NCBI GenBank assembly: GCA_035546295.1
Contig: DATKBT010000031.1
Coordinates: 1-64,000, forward strand
From: DATKBT01 sp035546295
Lineage (GTDB): Bacteria; Acidobacteriota; Thermoanaerobaculia; Multivoradales; Multivoraceae
DNA length: 64,000 nucleotides
Reading direction: 5' to 3'
Every line of letters begins with the position of its first letter. The stretch's first letter is position 1. Below are positions 61,477-64,000 of the stretch, piece by piece. The position numbers and the translations under genes are program-made. The notes under the pieces are model-generated. The model saw nothing but the letters and a program-made list of their open reading frames with translations. It had not been told where the DNA came from and made no database searches.

Positions 61477-62193
61477 CTACTTCGTAGTGGCCGGTTTAAC
61501 CGGCGCCTTGGCGGCGTCGGAGGGCGCCGGGGCGGCGGTCGCGGCCTCCGGGGTGATGCCGCTGCGCTCCATCTCGCCGAAGGTCTCGAGCAGCATGTTG
61601 GCGGAGGTCTCGATGTCACGGACGAACTTGTTGATGCGGCTCATGAAGTAGTTGTAGGCGAGCTGCACCGGGATGGCGACGGCGAGACCGCCGGCCGTCG
61701 TGGTGAGAGCCTCCTTGATGCCGATCGCGACCATTGCCGGATTGGACAGGCCGGCGGCGGCGAGGGCGTCGAAGGACTTGATCATTCCAGTGACCGTGCC
61801 GAAGAAGCCCAGCAGCGGGGCGACGTTGGCAGTGGTCGCTAGGAAGACCAGGAATCGCTCGAGGCGGCCCATCTCGAAGAGGGCGGCGTTCTCGATCGTC
61901 TTCTCGACGTCTTCCTTGGGCTGACCGTACTTGAGCAGCCCCGCTTTCATGATCGAGGCGACCGGACCCCGGTACTGCTCACAGACCTTCACCGCTTCGC
62001 GGATCGAGCGATTGACGATCAGAGCCTTGCGGATCTTGGCGAGGAACTCGTTGACGTTGATCTTGGCTCGCCGCAGCGCGATGAATCGCTCGATGATGAT
62101 GGCCAGGGCGAAGACGGAGAAGACGAGGAGGATCCACATGACGGGACCGCCCTCTCGCATGAGCTTCGCAAAAGTTCCACCGATATCCGGCAC
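61477..62193 (-). CDS. ExbB/TolQ/MotA-family proton channel
   Basis: 238 aa. Three membrane helices (~18-38, ~110-135, ~150-175); the second and third carry LATTANVAPLLGFFGTVTGMIKSFD and the Thr-rich LTTTAGGLAVAIP. The C-terminus is Ala/Pro-rich. GAGGAGG lies upstream of the start. First gene of the energy-transduction operon, followed by two ExbD genes. Confidence 0.92.
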   Translation of the reverse strand: MPDIGGTFAKLMREGGPVMWILLVFSVFALAIIIERFIALRRAKINVNEFLAKIRKALIVNRSIREAVKVCEQYRGPVASIMKAGLLKYGQPKEDVEKTIENAALFEMGRLERFLVFLATTANVAPLLGFFGTVTGMIKSFDALAAAGLSNPAMVAIGIKEALTTTAGGLAVAIPVQLAYNYFMSRINKFVRDIETSANMLLETFGEMERSGITPEAATAAPAPSDAAKAPVKPATTK

Positions 62194-62403
62194 CTTGACC
62201 TCCTCTGGCTGTATTGGACCCGCACACCGCGGGATCAGTTCCCGTTCTCCGGGGATCGGAGTGGATGTCGACGACGCTTCCCCCCGGCGTGCCGACCCGA
62301 GCTGACCAAGGAAGCCCCGACGGGAAGACGCATGTCACCGGAGAAAACAGAGGCGGGATGATACCACACGGATTTCGTTGCGCCAGGCTGGCGAAGTCGC
62401 ATC
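62194..62403. other. Upstream region of the ExbB operon
   Basis: 210 nt between ruvC and exbB. TATCAT on the minus strand (62363-62358) is the best -10 candidate, without a clear -35. Confidence 0.35.
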
Positions 62404-62928
62404 TCAGCGGCAACCGGAGCCGACAGAGGAGCGGTCCGGAGGCGATTTCAGCGCGTCGAGCCGCTGCCGCTGAGCGAAGCAGATCGCCGCCGCCAGCGCA
62501 TCCGTCGCATCGGCGGATCGCGCCACCGCATCGAGTCCTAGCAAGAGTCGGACCATCCGCGCCACCTGAGTCTTGTCGGCGCGACCGTTGCCGGTCACGG
62601 CGCGCTTGACCTCCGCCGGCGAGTACTCGGTGGCGGCCAGGCCGGCGCGGCCGATGGCGGCCAGGATCGCACCGCGCGCCTGCGCGAGCACGATCAGAGA
62701 GCGGGAGTTCACGCCGTGAAAGAGCGACTCGAGCACCACGGCGTCGGGGCGATAGCGCTCCACGAGCTTCTCGACCTCGCCGGCCAACGCACACAGCCGC
62801 GCCGTGGGATCGTCCGCGCCGGGAACCGTGATCCGGCCCTCGCCGAGGGCCATCAGCTTCGAACCCTCGCGACGGACGACCCCGAAGCCCGTGACGCGGC
62901 TGCCGGGGTCGATGCCGAGGACGATCAC
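62404..62928 (-). CDS. ruvC: Holliday junction resolvase RuvC
   Basis: 174 aa. Starts IVLGIDPGSRVTGFGVV, with the catalytic Asp in GIDPG, Glu in VLESLFHGVNSRS, and the C-terminal DATDALAAAICFAQ with Asp residues. GTG start. ruvA and ruvB are not adjacent. Confidence 0.95.
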   Translation of the reverse strand: MIVLGIDPGSRVTGFGVVRREGSKLMALGEGRITVPGADDPTARLCALAGEVEKLVERYRPDAVVLESLFHGVNSRSLIVLAQARGAILAAIGRAGLAATEYSPAEVKRAVTGNGRADKTQVARMVRLLLGLDAVARSADATDALAAAICFAQRQRLDALKSPPDRSSVGSGCR

Positions 62929-63034
62929 GGAGTATGGCTCGGGATGGGGCTGCCGTGCGGGCGCTGCGGGGGCGGCGCCGAGCCCATCAGCCTCCTAGTG
63001 TAGCCCCGATGAGCGCCCGGCTGCCGGTGCTCCC

Positions 63035-63064
63035 TTGCCAGTCCTCGTGAGGGTTCAGTAGGCT
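63035..63064 (+). promoter_or_regulatory. Promoter of accD
   Basis: TTGCCA (63035-63040), an 18-nt spacer and TAGGCT (63059-63064), about 118 nt before the accD ATG. Confidence 0.5.
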
Positions 63065-63181
63065 GAGGGTTCGCTCCGCGCGCCGTGCACGCTCGATGTC
63101 GTTCCCGCCGCGGTCGAGCCGGCGGCAGACCGAGCCCGTGCTCGTCGGCTCCGAGCGCCTCTCTTGCGTGGGGCCTCCTGC

Positions 63182-64000
63182 ATGGCTTGGTTCAAGAAAG
63201 ACAAGAAGCCCAAGCCGGTCCGCCCGAGGTCCCGCAGCACGGTTCCGGAGGGACTGTGGACGCGCTGCGGCCGGTGCTCCGAGATCATCTACAGCAAGGA
63301 GCTCGAGCGCAACGCCAGGGTCTGCCCCAAGTGCGGGTTCCACTTCCGGTTGACCGTCGCCGAGCGTCTCGAGTTGCTGCTCGACCCCGGCAGTCGCGAG
63401 CTCTGGCCCGACCTCGCCCCCTGCGACCCCCTCTCCTTCACCGACACGCGCGCGTACAGCGAGAGGCTCACCGACTATCAGAAGCGAACCGGGCGGCGCG
63501 ACGCGGTGGTCGTGCTGGAGGGTTCGATCGACGGCCAGGGGGTGGTGCTCGCGATCATGGACTACGAGTTCATGGGCGGCTCGATGGGATCAGTGGTCGG
63601 CGAGAAGATCTCGCGCTCCATCGAGCGGGCGCTCGAGAACCGAGTGCCGCTCTTGATCGTGTCCGCCTCCGGCGGCGCCAGGATGCAGGAGGGAGCCCTG
63701 TCCCTGATGCAGATGGCCAAGATCGCGGGTGGCCTCGCTCAGCTGCGCGAGGCGGGTCTCCCCTACCTCTCGATCCTGACCGATCCGACCACCGGCGGGG
63801 TGACCGCCTCCTTCGCCATGCTCGGCGATCTGAACATCGCCGAGCCGGGAGCGTTGATCGGCTTCGCCGGTCCCCGCGTGATCGAACAGACCATTCGCGA
63901 GACCCTGCCGGAGGGCTTCCAGACCAGCGAGTTCCTGCTCGAGCACGGATTCCTCGATCTGGTGGTGGAGCGCAGCCAGCTCCGCGAGACGGTGGCGCGA
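63182..64000 (+). CDS. accD: Acetyl-CoA carboxylase carboxyltransferase subunit beta (partial)
   Basis: 273 codons in frame to the window edge; the stop lies outside. N-terminal zinc ribbon (CGRCSEIIYSKELE and CPKCGFHF) and the crotonase-like domain GGSMGSVVGEKI, SASGGARMQEGALSLMQMAK, PTTGGVTASFAMLGD and GFAGPRVIEQTI. It makes malonyl-CoA for fatty-acid synthesis. About 20 residues are missing from a typical ~290-aa enzyme. Confidence 0.95.
   Translation, partial: MAWFKKDKKPKPVRPRSRSTVPEGLWTRCGRCSEIIYSKELERNARVCPKCGFHFRLTVAERLELLLDPGSRELWPDLAPCDPLSFTDTRAYSERLTDYQKRTGRRDAVVVLEGSIDGQGVVLAIMDYEFMGGSMGSVVGEKISRSIERALENRVPLLIVSASGGARMQEGALSLMQMAKIAGGLAQLREAGLPYLSILTDPTTGGVTASFAMLGDLNIAEPGALIGFAGPRVIEQTIRETLPEGFQTSEFLLEHGFLDLVVERSQLRETVAR

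Overview
The window is very GC-rich and gene-dense, with small intergenic gaps and both strands in use. The gene set is that of a Gram-negative (diderm) bacterium: a heptosyltransferase, BamD- and CpoB-like lipoproteins, RseP, TonB/ExbB/ExbD and peptidoglycan recycling genes. An MglA/MglB polarity switch, a DUF4388 protein, many TPR proteins and an F1-ATPase operon lacking the a and c subunits recall Acidobacteriota (Thermoanaerobaculia-like) or a neighbouring deep lineage. That placement is inference; no rRNA gene is present to settle it.

Layout. 1-340: edge of a Lys-rich protein gene and tRNA-Glu. 461-4543: an overlapping cell-wall cluster (amidase, GerMN lipid-anchored or membrane protein, murI), then rph. 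4602-10306: DUF1573 protein, mpl, a large TPR membrane protein and an RDD protein. 10909-17291: F1 operon b'-b-delta-alpha-gamma-beta-epsilon. 17528-20600: lipoprotein, HAD, Nudix and small membrane or exported proteins. 20985-24734: FabB-type synthase, acyl carrier protein, heptosyltransferase, cupin. 25163-25631: four tRNAs (Arg-His-Arg-Pro) behind a near-consensus promoter. 25866-30126: GGDEF enzyme, MglB, MglA, TPR protein. 30144-34816: glmU, uvrD/pcrA, acetyltransferase. 35099-42619: two divergent glycosyltransferases, truA, cdsA, dxr, rseP. 42632-46747: endonuclease IV, PASTA protein, rpe, BamD-like and CpoB-like lipoproteins. 47046-54052: LysM protein, Fis-type HTH, lytic transglycosylase, tatA, APH/AmgK-like kinase, a small gene without a standard start codon, rlmN, pgeF. 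54226-57570: gatB, ftsE, ftsX. 57714-62193 (minus): an ExbB-ExbD-ExbD-TonB-DUF4388-TPR operon. 62404-64000: ruvC and the start of accD.

Themes. Envelope growth dominates: MurI, Mpl, GlmU, amidase, lytic transglycosylase, FtsEX, PASTA, PgeF and a possible AmgK all serve peptidoglycan synthesis, editing, turnover or recycling. FabB, ACP, CdsA and AccD supply lipids, and Dxr starts isoprenoid (undecaprenyl) supply. Genes overlap by 4 nt through ATGA, GTGA or TTGA junctions, so non-ATG starts are common.

Most noteworthy: (1) a previously unlabelled interspersed element with a 15-bp perfect inverted repeat, two long copies and one decayed copy, two of which supply the TAG stop of the upstream gene; (2) a group of genes with a -10 hexamer only 6-8 nt before the start codon, suggesting frequent leaderless transcription; (3) a gene before rlmN whose only well-placed start is CTG, behind a strong TTGACA-N18-GATAAT promoter; (4) a duplicated start region at atpA that makes a 7-codon overlapping leader ORF; (5) many short tandem duplications in intergenic DNA.
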